NCBI RefSeq assembly: GCF_038007285.1
Contig: NZ_JBBOWX010000001.1
Coordinates: 248,001 to 312,000, forward strand
Length of the DNA: 64,000 bases
From: Sporosarcina sp. FSL K6-3457
GTDB taxonomy: Bacteria > Bacillota > Bacilli > Bacillales_A > Planococcaceae
Direction of reading: 5' to 3'
The position numbers were made by a program, and so were the translations under genes. The notes under the pieces were generated by a model, which worked only from the letters and a program-made list of their open reading frames with translations, did no database searches and had not been told where the DNA came from. Below, in pieces: positions 48,465 through 58,133 of this stretch (positions are counted from its first letter, which is position 1; each line of letters opens with the position of its first letter).

Positions 48465-49406
48465 ATGACCACTGAGACAAAAACAAACGTATCTCATAAG
48501 AAACAAAGTTTGTTACGGTATATGATTCAAAACTACACGCTGTATTTATTTTTGGCCCCAGCGATTATTTTGACAATTATCTTTAAGTATATTCCGATGT
48601 ACGGATCTATTATTGCCTTTAAAGATTTTAGTCCTATGAAAGGAATATGGGGAAGCGATTGGGTAGGATTTGAGCATTTCACAAAGTTTTTAACGTCCCC
48701 CAACTTCGGAGACATTTTTATGAATACGCTTAAACTTAGTGTCTACGGCTTAGTGCTAGGGTTTCCAGTACCCATTATTCTGGCGTTAATGTTAAATCAG
48801 GTAAAACGGGCATCCATTAAGAAAAATATTCAACTCATTCTGTATGCCCCGAATTTTATCTCGGTCGTTGTCATTACAGGGATGCTGTTTATCTTCTTAT
48901 CACCAATGGGGCCCATTAATACAATTTTATCGTTTTTCTTGGACAAGCCGATTTCGTTCATGTCTGATCCAGATGCATTTGTATCCATCTATATTCTTTC
49001 TGGTATTTGGCAGGGAGCAGGTTGGGCTTCTATCATTTATGTGGCAGCGCTTGCAAATGTGGATCCTCAGCTCCATGACGCAGCAACCATTGACGGCGCA
49101 TCTCTATTACAAAGAGTACGACATATCGATCTGCCAACGTTAAAACCGATGATGGCTGTGCTATTCATCCTTGCGGCTGGTGGAATCATGGGCATTGGGT
49201 TTGAGAAAGCCTATTTGATGCAAACCGCCATGAATATACCAACATCTGAAATTATTGCAACGTATGTTTACAAAGTAGGGCTTCAAGCTGGAGACTATGC
49301 GTACTCATCAGCAGTTGGATTATTTAACTCTATTATTAATGTGATTTTACTTATTTTCGTGAACTATGTAGTTAAAAAACTTAATGAAGGTGAAGGTCTT
49401 TATTAA
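48465..49406 (+). CDS. Fructan-oligosaccharide ABC transporter permease, LplB-type
   Basis: A 313-residue permease with about six hydrophobic spans, clearly related to the first gene of the window (shared IPMYGSIIAFKDFSPMKGIWGSDWVGFEHF text). The EAA loop is LHDAATIDGASLLQRVRHIDLPTLKP. It is the first gene of the operon after the LacI-type operators and is followed by its partner permease after 21 bases. No ATPase gene is present in this operon either. Import of short fructans is inferred from the two GH32 genes downstream. Confidence 0.9.
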   Translation: MTTETKTNVSHKKQSLLRYMIQNYTLYLFLAPAIILTIIFKYIPMYGSIIAFKDFSPMKGIWGSDWVGFEHFTKFLTSPNFGDIFMNTLKLSVYGLVLGFPVPIILALMLNQVKRASIKKNIQLILYAPNFISVVVITGMLFIFLSPMGPINTILSFFLDKPISFMSDPDAFVSIYILSGIWQGAGWASIIYVAALANVDPQLHDAATIDGASLLQRVRHIDLPTLKPMMAVLFILAAGGIMGIGFEKAYLMQTAMNIPTSEIIATYVYKVGLQAGDYAYSSAVGLFNSIINVILLIFVNYVVKKLNEGEGLY

Positions 49407-49427
49407 AAGGAGGGGCGAGATAGGAAT

Positions 49428-50303
49428 ATGAATTATTCAAAACGAGATCAATTGCTATTAACGATAAATAAATTCGTTTTAATTATTGCTACGTTGCTCA
49501 TTCTGTTGCCGTTGCTTTACGTCTTGTTAGCCTCATTTTTAGATCCTAACGTCTTGCTGAGCAAGGGCATATCATTCAATCCGGACGATTGGAGTGTACA
49601 AGGTTATGTAAAAATTTTGCAAAACGAAGCGATTATTAGAGGATTCTTCTACTCGATTCTGTACTCAGTAGGATTTGCTATAGTGACAGTTGTTGTTTCT
49701 ATATTCGCTGCCTATCCACTATCTGTTGAAGGGTTTAGAGGAACGAAAGTCATTATGATTTTCTTCCTCATTACGATGTTTTTCAGCGGTGGTTTAATCC
49801 CTACGTATTTAGTGGTCAAGGATTTAGGGATGTTAAATAGCATATGGGCCATTATTTTGCCGGGGGCCATTAGTGTCTGGAATATTATTTTAGCCAGAAC
49901 TTATTTCAAAGCCATCCCTAAGGAACTCCAGGAGGCAGCTAAAATTGATGGTGCATCAGATTTAGTTATATTCTTTAAAATCATTTTACCGCTATCCAAA
50001 CCGATTATATTTGTACTCGCGTTATATGCCTTTGTGGGCCAATGGAATTCTTATTTTGACGCAATGATTTACTTAGAAGATGCCAAATTACATCCATTGC
50101 AATTAGTATTACGTTCTATCCTGATCCAAAACGAGGTACAACCAGGAATGATTGGCGATCAGCTTGCCATGGCAGAGCTGAAAAAGATGTCTGAAATGAT
50201 TAAATACTCATCTATTATTCTTTCTAGTTTACCGCTAATCATTATGTATCCTTTCTTCCAGAAGTATTTTGAAAAAGGCGTAATGGTTGGTTCAATAAAA
50301 TAA
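49428..50303 (+). CDS. Fructan-oligosaccharide ABC transporter permease, LplC-type
   Basis: A 291-residue partner permease with about six hydrophobic spans. The EAA loop reads LQEAAKIDGASDLVIFFKIILPLSKP, and the end FQKYFEKGVMVGSIK matches the C-terminus of the other LplC-type permease in this window. The ATG follows AGGAGGGG. The binding lipoprotein gene begins 18 bases downstream. Confidence 0.9.
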   Translation: MNYSKRDQLLLTINKFVLIIATLLILLPLLYVLLASFLDPNVLLSKGISFNPDDWSVQGYVKILQNEAIIRGFFYSILYSVGFAIVTVVVSIFAAYPLSVEGFRGTKVIMIFFLITMFFSGGLIPTYLVVKDLGMLNSIWAIILPGAISVWNIILARTYFKAIPKELQEAAKIDGASDLVIFFKIILPLSKPIIFVLALYAFVGQWNSYFDAMIYLEDAKLHPLQLVLRSILIQNEVQPGMIGDQLAMAELKKMSEMIKYSSIILSSLPLIIMYPFFQKYFEKGVMVGSIK

Positions 50304-50321
50304 AAAAATGGGGGTTTTAGT

Positions 50322-51926
50322 ATGAAGAAGGGCAACAAAGCATTAGCAGCTTTACTCGTTACAGGGTTATTATTCGCAGGATGCAGCAAGGACAGTGGCA
50401 CATCATCTGAAGCGTATGAGCTAAAAGATATTACCTTTCCATTGGAAGAAGCAGTGAGCTTAAAGTTCATGACACAAAGCTCACCTTTAGCACCGACAGA
50501 TCCGAATGACAAGTTAATTTACAAGCGATTAGCAGAAAAAACGGGTGTCAATATTGAATGGAAAAACTATACGACGGATTCATTCATTGAAAAGAGAAAC
50601 TTGACGATTGCGAGTGGTGATTTGCCAGACGCTATTTTAGACGCTGTTTACAGTGACTATGATCTTCAGAAATTAGGGAAGGATGGCACGATTATTCCCG
50701 TGGAGGATCTCATCGACCAGTATATGCCGAATTTGCAAAAGGTATTGGAAGCAAAACCGGAATACAGGTCTATGATTACGGCAACAGATGGCCATATTTA
50801 CGCCTTTCCTTGGATTGAGGAGTTAGGCGCAGGGAAAGAAAATATTCATTCCATTGATACATTCCCGTGGATTAACGTGGAGTGGCTCAATAATTTAGGA
50901 TTGGACATGCCAACCAATATGGAAGAACTAAAAGAAGTGTTACTCGCTTTCAAAAATGATGATCCAAACGGCAATGGCCAGGCTGATGAAATTCCACTAT
51001 CTTTCATTATTAACCACGGTGGAGAAGACTTTGCATTTCTATTCAATCCATTTGGTTTGGGCGACAACTGGGATCATACAGTCGTTTCCAATGATGGTGA
51101 AGTCATCTTTACAGCAGCGGACGAAGGCTATCGTGATGCCATGATGTATTTTGCTGACCTCTATAAAAATAATTTAATTGATGAAGAAGCTTTCGAACAA
51201 GATTTCAATACGTATGTGGCTAAAGGGAAAGACGAGAAATACGGTTTATACTTCACGTGGGATAAAGCTAATATTAGTGGCGACAACGACCACTATGAAC
51301 TAATGCCTCCACTTGCTGATGCTGAAGGCAATATCCATGTTGCACGCACAAACGGTATGGGCTTTGACCGTGGAAAAATGGTTATCACAAGTGCTAACGA
51401 AAACTTAGAGTTAACAGCCAAATGGATTGACCAGCTTTATGATCCTGTGCAATCTGTGCAAAATAACTGGGGAACTTATGGAGATACAGAGCAACAAAAC
51501 ATCTTTGAGTATGACGAAAGCGCAAATATGCTGAAGCACCTTGCACTAGAAGGAACGGCACCAGCTGAATTACGACAAAAAACAAATATTGGCGGACCAT
51601 TAGCCATTCTGGATGAATACTATGGCGTTGTTACGACAAAACCAGATGATGCAGTAGGGCGACTAAATCAAATGAAGGAAGTCATGTCACCACATATGAA
51701 TGCCGACAATATTTATCCGAAAGTATTTTTCTCTCTGGATGAATTAAAAGAGCTGTCAAGCATCGAAACAGACCTATTCGCTTATGTGCATAGAAAACGT
51801 GCAGAGTGGATTAAAACTGGAAAAGCTGAAGAAGAGTGGGGCGAGTATTTAGCAGAGCTAGATCGATTGAAATTCCCTACATGGCTACAAATTAAACAGG
51901 ATGGTTATGACCGAAATTCAAACTAA
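50322..51926 (+). CDS. Fructan-oligosaccharide-binding lipoprotein
   Basis: A 534-residue receptor. The signal ends in LFAGC with the anchor Cys21. The family text WKNYTTDSFIEKRNLTIASGDLPDAIL and NDDPNGNGQADEIPLSF (a calcium-binding-like DPNGNGQADE loop common in large oligosaccharide receptors) is present. Its large size fits oligosaccharide binding. GGGGG-rich SD precedes the ATG. The cytoplasmic GH32 gene follows after 18 bases, linking import with intracellular cleavage. Confidence 0.88.
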   Translation: MKKGNKALAALLVTGLLFAGCSKDSGTSSEAYELKDITFPLEEAVSLKFMTQSSPLAPTDPNDKLIYKRLAEKTGVNIEWKNYTTDSFIEKRNLTIASGDLPDAILDAVYSDYDLQKLGKDGTIIPVEDLIDQYMPNLQKVLEAKPEYRSMITATDGHIYAFPWIEELGAGKENIHSIDTFPWINVEWLNNLGLDMPTNMEELKEVLLAFKNDDPNGNGQADEIPLSFIINHGGEDFAFLFNPFGLGDNWDHTVVSNDGEVIFTAADEGYRDAMMYFADLYKNNLIDEEAFEQDFNTYVAKGKDEKYGLYFTWDKANISGDNDHYELMPPLADAEGNIHVARTNGMGFDRGKMVITSANENLELTAKWIDQLYDPVQSVQNNWGTYGDTEQQNIFEYDESANMLKHLALEGTAPAELRQKTNIGGPLAILDEYYGVVTTKPDDAVGRLNQMKEVMSPHMNADNIYPKVFFSLDELKELSSIETDLFAYVHRKRAEWIKTGKAEEEWGEYLAELDRLKFPTWLQIKQDGYDRNSN

Positions 51927-51944
51927 CAGAGGAGGAAATAGTGA

Positions 51945-53399
51945 TTGGCGACTTATAATCTTGAGAAATATAGACCAACTTTGCATTTTGCACCAAAGAA
52001 AAATTGGATGAATGATCCGAACGGAATGGTTTATTTTAAAGGGGAATATCATTTGTTCTTTCAGCATAATCCGAATGATAGCATATGGGGTCCCATGCAT
52101 TGGGGCCATGCTGTCAGCAAAGATATGATTGACTGGCAGGAGCTACCGATTGCACTCTATCCAGATGAACTAGGGACTATTTTTTCAGGAAGTGCTGTAG
52201 TTGATTGGCATAATACATCAGGATTTTTCCCGGATGAGCCAGGAATTGTAGCGATTTTTACGCATCATTTGGATAAGGCTGATGGAACGTCGGCCATTCA
52301 AACCCAGAGCCTTGCCTATAGTCATGACCAAGGCCGAACATGGACGAAGTACGAAGGGAATCCTGTACTCGGGCATCCGACAAAAGTAGATTTTAGAGAC
52401 CCGAAAGTGTTTTGGCATGCGGAAACAGCCAAGTGGCTGATGACGTTAGCAACAGGGCAAACGGTTACTTTTTACTCTTCACCAAACCTAATAGACTGGC
52501 AGTTTGAAAGTGAGTTTGGAGATAATATTGGCTCTCATGATGGCGTTTGGGAATGCCCTGATCTATTTGAATTAGCTGTAGATGATGGTGAAGAGAAGAA
52601 ATGGGTGTTATTGGTCAGTATTGGGGACAATCCTCAATTTGACAGTGGCTCTAGAACGCAATACTTTGTAGGTTCTTTTGATGGCTCTACCTTTATAGCT
52701 GATACTGAAGAGATTCAATGGCTAGATTTTGGAAAAGACAATTATGCTGGTGTGAGTTTTTCAGATATTCCTACGGAGGATGGTCGAAGAATCTATCTAG
52801 GCTGGATGAGTAATTGGCGCTATGCCAACGAAGTACCGACTGAGGGCTGGAGAAGCCAGATGACGCTGCCAAGAACACTGGCATTACGACATGTTGGAGA
52901 TCAGCTGCTGGTCGTTCAAAATCCTGTTAAGGAACTAGATTCATACTTTACGAAAATTGTTGAAATTGACGATTTGTTCATCAACAGCGAAAAGTCGAAA
53001 GTGTTTGCGGTGGATAAGCCGAGTGTAGAGATTGTTTTGGAGATTGATAATCATGACGCAAAGCAATTCGGGGTCGTGCTATCCCATACGGCAAGCCAAA
53101 AAACGGTGCTGACGATAGATGCAGAGACGAATCGAGTCAAGCTGGATCGAAAGAATTCAGGACAAATCACATTCTCAGAAAACTTTTCGAATTTCCAAGA
53201 GTTAAACCTGCAAGCTACGAATCAGGTGAATTTGCGTATTGTTGTAGATTCTTCTTCTATTGAAGTATTCTTAAATGAGGGTGCTTATGCTGTTACGAGC
53301 TTGATTTATCCGGATAAGGTTTGTGAAGAGGTTGTCCTGTTCGCATCGGGTGGAACTATCCAGTTAACAAACAGCTATATTGCAGCATCTCACTCATGA
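51945..53399 (+). CDS. Cytoplasmic GH32 beta-fructosidase (sucrose-6-phosphate hydrolase/fructanase-like)
   Basis: A 484-residue glycoside hydrolase without signal peptide. The nucleophile motif is WMNDPNG (Asp24), the transition-state motif FRDPKVF (Asp152) and the acid/base motif WECPDLF (Glu203); the C-terminal beta-sandwich ends in VDSSSIEVFLNEGAYAVTSLIYP. It should release fructose from short fructans or sucrose brought in by the ABC importer. With no sucrose PTS in the operon, unphosphorylated substrates are more likely. The TTG start lies nine bases after AGGAGG (51930-51935); a nearby GTG is out of frame. Confidence 0.93.
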   Translation: MATYNLEKYRPTLHFAPKKNWMNDPNGMVYFKGEYHLFFQHNPNDSIWGPMHWGHAVSKDMIDWQELPIALYPDELGTIFSGSAVVDWHNTSGFFPDEPGIVAIFTHHLDKADGTSAIQTQSLAYSHDQGRTWTKYEGNPVLGHPTKVDFRDPKVFWHAETAKWLMTLATGQTVTFYSSPNLIDWQFESEFGDNIGSHDGVWECPDLFELAVDDGEEKKWVLLVSIGDNPQFDSGSRTQYFVGSFDGSTFIADTEEIQWLDFGKDNYAGVSFSDIPTEDGRRIYLGWMSNWRYANEVPTEGWRSQMTLPRTLALRHVGDQLLVVQNPVKELDSYFTKIVEIDDLFINSEKSKVFAVDKPSVEIVLEIDNHDAKQFGVVLSHTASQKTVLTIDAETNRVKLDRKNSGQITFSENFSNFQELNLQATNQVNLRIVVDSSSIEVFLNEGAYAVTSLIYPDKVCEEVVLFASGGTIQLTNSYIAASHS

Positions 53400-53424
53400 T
53401 AAGGTTTGGAGAGGAGAATGTATC

Positions 53425-54294
53425 TTGTTAGGTGCAATTGAAGCAGGGGGAACAAAGTTTGTTTGCGCTGTGGGGGATATGGATTTTAATGTGATTGAAA
53501 TGATTGAAATTCCAACAACAACTCCTGCGGAGACAATGAAAAAAGTACAAGAATTCTTTCAACAATTTGAGATTCAGGCATTAGGAGTAGGGTCATTTGG
53601 TCCGGCTGATATTAACCCGGACTCTACAAATTATGGCTGTATCACAACAACGCCTAAAGTGGCGTGGCAGCATTTTAATATTTTATCATCATTAAAAGAG
53701 CACTTGGATATCCCGATGGTGTTCGATACGGATGTTAACATTGCGGCATTGGGAGAGGCGAAGTTTGGAGCTGCCCAAGATGTTGACAGTTGTATCTATA
53801 TTACAATCGGGACGGGAATTGGCGTAGGTGCGGTGAGTAACGGTAAAATGCTACAAGGGCTCAGCCATCCTGAAATGGGGCATATTTTGGTTAGAAGACA
53901 TCCCGATGATTCTTTTGAGGGGGTTTGCCCATTCCACGGAGACTGTTTGGAGGGATTGGCTGCTGGACCAGCGATTGAAAAGAGATGGAATGAAAAAGCT
54001 GTGTTGCTGACAGAGCGATCTGAAGTATGGGAAATCGAAGGCTATTATATCGCGCAAGCGTTAATGACGTATATCCTAACGCTATCACCAGAAAGAATTA
54101 TTTTAGGTGGCGGGGTGATGAAGCAGAGGCAAGTGCTGCCTGTGATTTACAAACACTTGCAGGCGATAAATAATCATTACTTGGCTTTCCCACAGCTAGA
54201 GGATCAGATTGCTGATTATATTGTCACTCCTGGTATTGAAGGCTTTTCAGCGATTAAAGGTGCATTTTATTTGGCGAAGGCTGAGTTGGAATAG
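53425..54294 (+). CDS. ROK-family fructokinase
   Basis: A 289-residue sugar kinase that should convert fructose to fructose-6-phosphate. The ATP loop is GAIEAGGTKFVCAVG, the catalytic region VFDTDVNIAALGEAKFGAAQDVDSCIYITIGTGIGVG, and the zinc motif reads HPEMGHILV...CPFHGDCLEGLAAGPA. These match GmuE/ScrK-type ROK fructokinases. The TTG at 53425 is eight bases after GAGGAG; the longer frame would overlap the GH32 gene. It completes the intracellular fructan pathway. Confidence 0.92.
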   Translation: MLGAIEAGGTKFVCAVGDMDFNVIEMIEIPTTTPAETMKKVQEFFQQFEIQALGVGSFGPADINPDSTNYGCITTTPKVAWQHFNILSSLKEHLDIPMVFDTDVNIAALGEAKFGAAQDVDSCIYITIGTGIGVGAVSNGKMLQGLSHPEMGHILVRRHPDDSFEGVCPFHGDCLEGLAAGPAIEKRWNEKAVLLTERSEVWEIEGYYIAQALMTYILTLSPERIILGGGVMKQRQVLPVIYKHLQAINNHYLAFPQLEDQIADYIVTPGIEGFSAIKGAFYLAKAELE

Positions 54295-54438
54295 GGAATT
54301 CTTTTGAATTCGCTTTAGGATTTAATTTATCTATATAAGTTGAATTAATTTTTCTCCAGCTGATTGGAGTCGCCGCTCGTAACGGAAATCGGCGGGTAGT
54401 CGGATTATTTAATTCAAAGTATATAGAAAAGAAATGAG

Positions 54439-54480
54439 AGACCAAACCGATTGTTTTCAAGGCAATTGGTTTGGTCTTAA
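54439..54480 (+). terminator. Hairpin between the fructokinase and the anchored GH32 gene
   Basis: A 15-bp stem with one G.U pair: AGACCAAACC (54439-54448) with GGTTTGGTCT (54468-54477), plus ATTG/CAAT inside. Only a weak A/T tail follows, so termination may be partial. The rest of the 216-base gap shows no clear promoter. Confidence 0.65.
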
Positions 54481-54510
54481 ATTTTGCTTAAATAAAGGAG
54501 TGAGTATATT

Positions 54511-56370
54511 TTGAAAATGAAAAGACTTACTGCTACGCTAATAGGGATATTGGTTTTACTAGTTGGGTGCAGTGAAATTGAACAAAACGAAAAGGGTGAG
54601 AGTGATTTGAAAGCAGTGGGCCTAAATAAAATGGAGGTAGCGAATGCTGACTATTATACGGAAATGTATCGGCCACAGTATCATTTTTCAACACCATCAG
54701 GGAATTTAGCGGATCCAAATGGACTTATATATTTTGATGGAGAATATCATTTATTTCATCAGAAAAATGGTAACTGGGCGCATGCGATTAGTACTGATAT
54801 GCTTCATTGGGAACACTTGCCCGTCGCTTTAGAGCATGATTTACTGGGGCAAGCCTTATCGGGGAGCACGGTTGTAGACTGGAATGATTCCAGTGGATTA
54901 TTTAATGGAAAAGCTGGTTTAGTTGCCTTTTATACAAGTACTGAGGGCGGTGAGGCGCAGGGGATGGCGTATAGTAAGGATAAAGGGAGAACATGGGAGC
55001 GCTATGCAGGCAACCCGATTATTGAAAATCCTGGTATCAAAGACTTCCGCGATCCGAAAGTGTTTTGGCATGAGGATACAAATAAGTGGGTAATGGTGAT
55101 TTCTACAAATCAAAGTGTTACGTTTTATAACTCTGATAACTTGATTGATTGGACGTTCCAAAGTCAATTTGGAGATGATGAAGGTTCACATGTTGCAGTA
55201 TGGGAGTGCCCGGATTTATTCCAACTACCTGTCAATGGGGATCAAGGGAATCAGAAGTGGGTTCTGCATGTGAGTGTTGGAGATAATGATACAACGAATG
55301 GTTCAACAGCTCAATATTTCATTGGAGAGTTTGATGGAACGACGTTTGTGAATGACAATTCCCCAGAAACAGTGTTAACGACTGATTTCGGACAAGACTT
55401 TTATGCGGCACAGTCATTTTCCGATATCCCTGATGAGGATGGTAGAACAATTTGGCTAGGCTGGATGGCGAATTGGCGCTATCCATACCAATCTCCAACG
55501 GATCCATGGATGGGCTCCATGTCGATTCCGCGTGAGTTATTACTTCGGACCATTGAAGATGGTAGTATTCGACTGTTCCAAGGACCTATTCAAGAAATAG
55601 AGAGCTTACGGGCAAATGCGCATCATATGGAGGCATTTCGATTAGAAGGTGATTATCCGATTGATGCATTTGCGAGTACAACATTTGAATTTGAAATGAT
55701 TGTAGAATGGGACGCTGTAGAGGAGTTCGGTATTCGTCTTCGTCAATCCGAAGAGGAAGAGGCTCTATTTGGCGTCGATACAGCAACGAATAAGATCTTC
55801 TTGGACCGCTCGAATGCGGGGTTGGAACAATTGACAGATCGGAACGGAAATATGTATCAGTTTGGGAATCGTCACGAAACAGATTACCCAATGGAGCGAA
55901 AGCAGATTAAAATCAGAGGTCTTGTAGATGAATCTTCCATTGAGTTATTTGTCAATGAAGGTGAATTCGTGTTTACTAAATTGATTTATACAAAGCCGAC
56001 GAATAATGCTATTGAATTGTATACAAAGGGTGGCAGCGTGGATGTCGTGCTATTGGACTTCTTTGAGCTACATTCTACATGGCGAGAACGTCCACGGGCG
56101 GATGAAATGACGGGTATTGTAGTTAGCGAAGAATATGCCACATTAAAAGTTGGAGAAACAACAACTATTCAAGCGCAGGTGAAGCCGAATGGTTATGATT
56201 ATAGTGATGGTTTTACATGGGAAATTGAACAGCCGAATGTAGTGGGAATTACAGAGCAGGATGATTCAATGATTTCATTGGAAGCCTTGAAGCCTGGCGT
56301 TACAAATATCACTGTGAGTGATGCGAGTGGGAAGGTTACGAAAGTGATGAAGGTCAGGGTTCATTCGTAA
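54511..56370 (+). CDS. Lipid-anchored extracellular GH32 fructanase (levanase/inulinase-like) with C-terminal Ig-like domain
   Basis: A 619-residue lipoprotein: the signal ends in LLVGC (anchor Cys20). The GH32 catalytic part keeps the nucleophile in LADPNG (Asp68; the usual WMNDPNG is altered to NLADPNG), FRDPKVF and WECPDLF. The beta-sandwich has VDESSIELFVNEGEFVFTKLIY. Residues about 535-619 form a bacterial Ig-like (Big_2-type) domain (ATLKVGETTTIQAQVKPNG, VTNITVSDASGKVTKVMKVRV). It is related to the cytoplasmic enzyme upstream but exported, so it would trim polymers at the cell surface. SD AAAGGAG precedes the TTG at 54511. Confidence 0.92.
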   Translation: MKMKRLTATLIGILVLLVGCSEIEQNEKGESDLKAVGLNKMEVANADYYTEMYRPQYHFSTPSGNLADPNGLIYFDGEYHLFHQKNGNWAHAISTDMLHWEHLPVALEHDLLGQALSGSTVVDWNDSSGLFNGKAGLVAFYTSTEGGEAQGMAYSKDKGRTWERYAGNPIIENPGIKDFRDPKVFWHEDTNKWVMVISTNQSVTFYNSDNLIDWTFQSQFGDDEGSHVAVWECPDLFQLPVNGDQGNQKWVLHVSVGDNDTTNGSTAQYFIGEFDGTTFVNDNSPETVLTTDFGQDFYAAQSFSDIPDEDGRTIWLGWMANWRYPYQSPTDPWMGSMSIPRELLLRTIEDGSIRLFQGPIQEIESLRANAHHMEAFRLEGDYPIDAFASTTFEFEMIVEWDAVEEFGIRLRQSEEEEALFGVDTATNKIFLDRSNAGLEQLTDRNGNMYQFGNRHETDYPMERKQIKIRGLVDESSIELFVNEGEFVFTKLIYTKPTNNAIELYTKGGSVDVVLLDFFELHSTWRERPRADEMTGIVVSEEYATLKVGETTTIQAQVKPNGYDYSDGFTWEIEQPNVVGITEQDDSMISLEALKPGVTNITVSDASGKVTKVMKVRVHS

Positions 56371-56388
56371 TAGAGGAGGAGAAACACA

Positions 56389-56964
56389 ATGAAAACAGAG
56401 AAAGAAAAAATGCTAGCTGGTGAATTATACCTTGCCGCTGATTCCGAATTAGTAAAAGGGCGGGAAAATGCCCGCCGATTAACAAGGGTTTTTAATGAAA
56501 CGTTGGAAACGGAGCTTAGTGAACGGACTGTATTGCTAAACGAGTTATTTGGTTCAGTTGGGAAAAATATATACATTGAACCTACTTTACGCTGTGACTA
56601 CGGATTTAATATTCATGTTGGTGAAAATTTTTACGCCAATTTTGATAGCGTATTTTTGGATGTTTGTGAAATAAGAATTGGCGATAACTGCATGATGGCC
56701 CCGGGTGTTCATATTTACACGGCTACTCATCCATTAGATCCTACGGAGCGAAGTTCTGGTGCCGAATATGGCAAGCCTGTAACAATCGGTGATAATGTAT
56801 GGATTGGCGGGCGCGCGGTTATTAATCCTGGAGTTACGATTGGTGATAATGTGGTCATCGCGTCAGGTGCGGTTGTGGTAAAAGATGTACCGGATAATGT
56901 AGTTGTAGGTGGAAATCCTGCGAGGGTTATTAAAGAGATTGATGTTGCGGGGACTCGTGGGTGA
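56389..56964 (+). CDS. Maltose/galactoside O-acetyltransferase family protein
   Basis: A 191-residue left-handed beta-helix acetyltransferase of the Maa/LacA type. The N-terminal Mac domain is [28 protein letters not shown]. Hexapeptide repeats follow, with the catalytic histidine in [19 protein letters not shown] and the CoA region [52 protein letters not shown]. It may acetylate non-metabolised sugars so that they can leave the cell. SD GAGGAGGA precedes the ATG, 18 bases after the fructanase gene, so it is in that operon. Confidence 0.92.
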   Translation: MKTEKEKMLAGELYLAADSELVKGRENARRLTRVFNETLETELSERTVLLNELFGSVGKNIYIEPTLRCDYGFNIHVGENFYANFDSVFLDVCEIRIGDNCMMAPGVHIYTATHPLDPTERSSGAEYGKPVTIGDNVWIGGRAVINPGVTIGDNVVIASGAVVVKDVPDNVVVGGNPARVIKEIDVAGTRG

Positions 56965-57018
56965 ATTGGTGAAATTGAATGTGATTTTTGAGATTCGCTG
57001 ATAAATATCTGAATCAAG

Positions 57019-57058
57019 GAACTAGCCCGCCCTTTCATTGAAAAGGACGGGTTCTTTT
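57019..57058 (+). terminator. Terminator after the acetyltransferase gene
   Basis: GAAC...CCCG and CCTTT pair with AAAGG, CGGG and GTTC (some mismatches), followed by TTTT. Confidence 0.75.
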
Positions 57059-57188
57059 AAGCTCCTGATGAGAATTGCAGGGCGGCACCCATAATCATAG
57101 CAATTAACAGAATGGTGTAGGATGAAGGTAATTCATTTTTAACGTATAAATTAGAGGCAGAAGGAATTAAAATGGATAAATACGATGA
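57057..57188 (-). pseudogene. Possible 3' remnant of a membrane-protein gene
   Basis: On the minus strand an open frame of about 43 codons ends in SYTILLIAMIMGAALQFSSGA and a stop, after NLYVKNELPS. It has no start or SD and an in-frame stop just upstream. The hydrophobic C-terminal helix looks like the end of a transporter. The fragment fills most of the gap before the RpiR gene. The evidence is thin and chance coding is possible. Confidence 0.3.
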
Positions 57189-57243
57189 AAGCTAGATGAC
57201 AAGGGATTCGAGGGGTTTCATTAATTAAAAAGGGGGATAAAAA

Positions 57244-58023
57244 TTGTTAATTAACAAGATGAAGTATATGAAAGATTTAACTAACCAGGAAAGACACATA
57301 GTAGAATATATAATTGAAAATCCTGAAATTGTCTTTAAGGTGACAGCCAATGAATTAGCAAAATTAACGTATACAAGCTCCTCTACTATTGTGAGATTTT
57401 GCAAAAAGTTTGGAACAAAAGGGTTTCCAGATTTCCAACTTCAGTTTGCATTAGAATACAAAGAATCTAACTTGAAAAATAGACTTCAGAATGAGGAAGT
57501 TGGGGTCGCAAAGGAATTTATAGATAAGGTCGACTCCATCCCATATATTTATGAGGAAGCATTAATACAGACCCGAAAGCGATTTAACATGGAGGATCTA
57601 GTTGTGATCATTGATTGGTTGAAAGAGGCAAACCGTATTGAAGTTTACGGTGTAGATATGAATTATTATATTGCCCAACAAGTTTGTGCTAAATGGAATG
57701 AAATTGGGATACATGCCAGTGCATATAACAGTGTAAACTATCACTTATTAACTAACACAAAAAATAATGCAAAGACTGTATCGTTCGTCATTTCTCATAC
57801 AGGCAAGAACAAAGCAATCATAGATATTGCAAAAACGCTCAAATCATTTAATCAAAAAGTAATTGCCATATCAGGTACTAAGCAGAATGAATTGGCAAAG
57901 TTAGCTGATAAAAATATTCAAAGCTATTATAATCATGAAACCCCGCATTTAAGCAAAATATTTAATGTAATTACGACCCAATATATCTTTGATGTATTTT
58001 ATTTAGGGACCATTGAAGAATAG
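57244..58023 (+). CDS. RpiR/MurR-family transcriptional regulator
   Basis: A 259-residue regulator. The N-terminal HTH_6 domain reads LTNQERHIVEYIIENPEIVFKVTANELAKLTYTSSSTIVRFCKKFGTKGFPDFQLQFALEY. The C-terminal SIS domain, which binds phosphosugars, contains IEVYGVDMNYYIAQQVCAKWNEIG and VSFVISHTGKNKAIIDIAKTLKSFNQKVIAISG. It lies upstream of the oxidoreductase and PTS genes, so it probably senses the phosphorylated sugar made by that PTS. The TTG start follows AAAAGGGGG. A candidate dyad lies in the gap after it. Confidence 0.9.
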   Translation: MLINKMKYMKDLTNQERHIVEYIIENPEIVFKVTANELAKLTYTSSSTIVRFCKKFGTKGFPDFQLQFALEYKESNLKNRLQNEEVGVAKEFIDKVDSIPYIYEEALIQTRKRFNMEDLVVIIDWLKEANRIEVYGVDMNYYIAQQVCAKWNEIGIHASAYNSVNYHLLTNTKNNAKTVSFVISHTGKNKAIIDIAKTLKSFNQKVIAISGTKQNELAKLADKNIQSYYNHETPHLSKIFNVITTQYIFDVFYLGTIEE

Positions 58024-58091
58024 ATGAAATTCTTAATATTTTATTTGACAGACGGTAAATTGATCATTAATATTCCATAAAAGTCCATTTG

Positions 58092-58106
58092 TGAAATTCA
58101 ATTTCA
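58092..58106. promoter_or_regulatory. Candidate RpiR-type operator
   Basis: Inverted repeat TGAAAT-TCA-ATTTCA between the RpiR gene and its likely target genes. RpiR-family regulators bind GAAA/TTTC-type dyads. Binding is inferred. Confidence 0.45.
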
Positions 58107-58133
58107 TAGATGGGCTTATTATTTTGCAAATGT

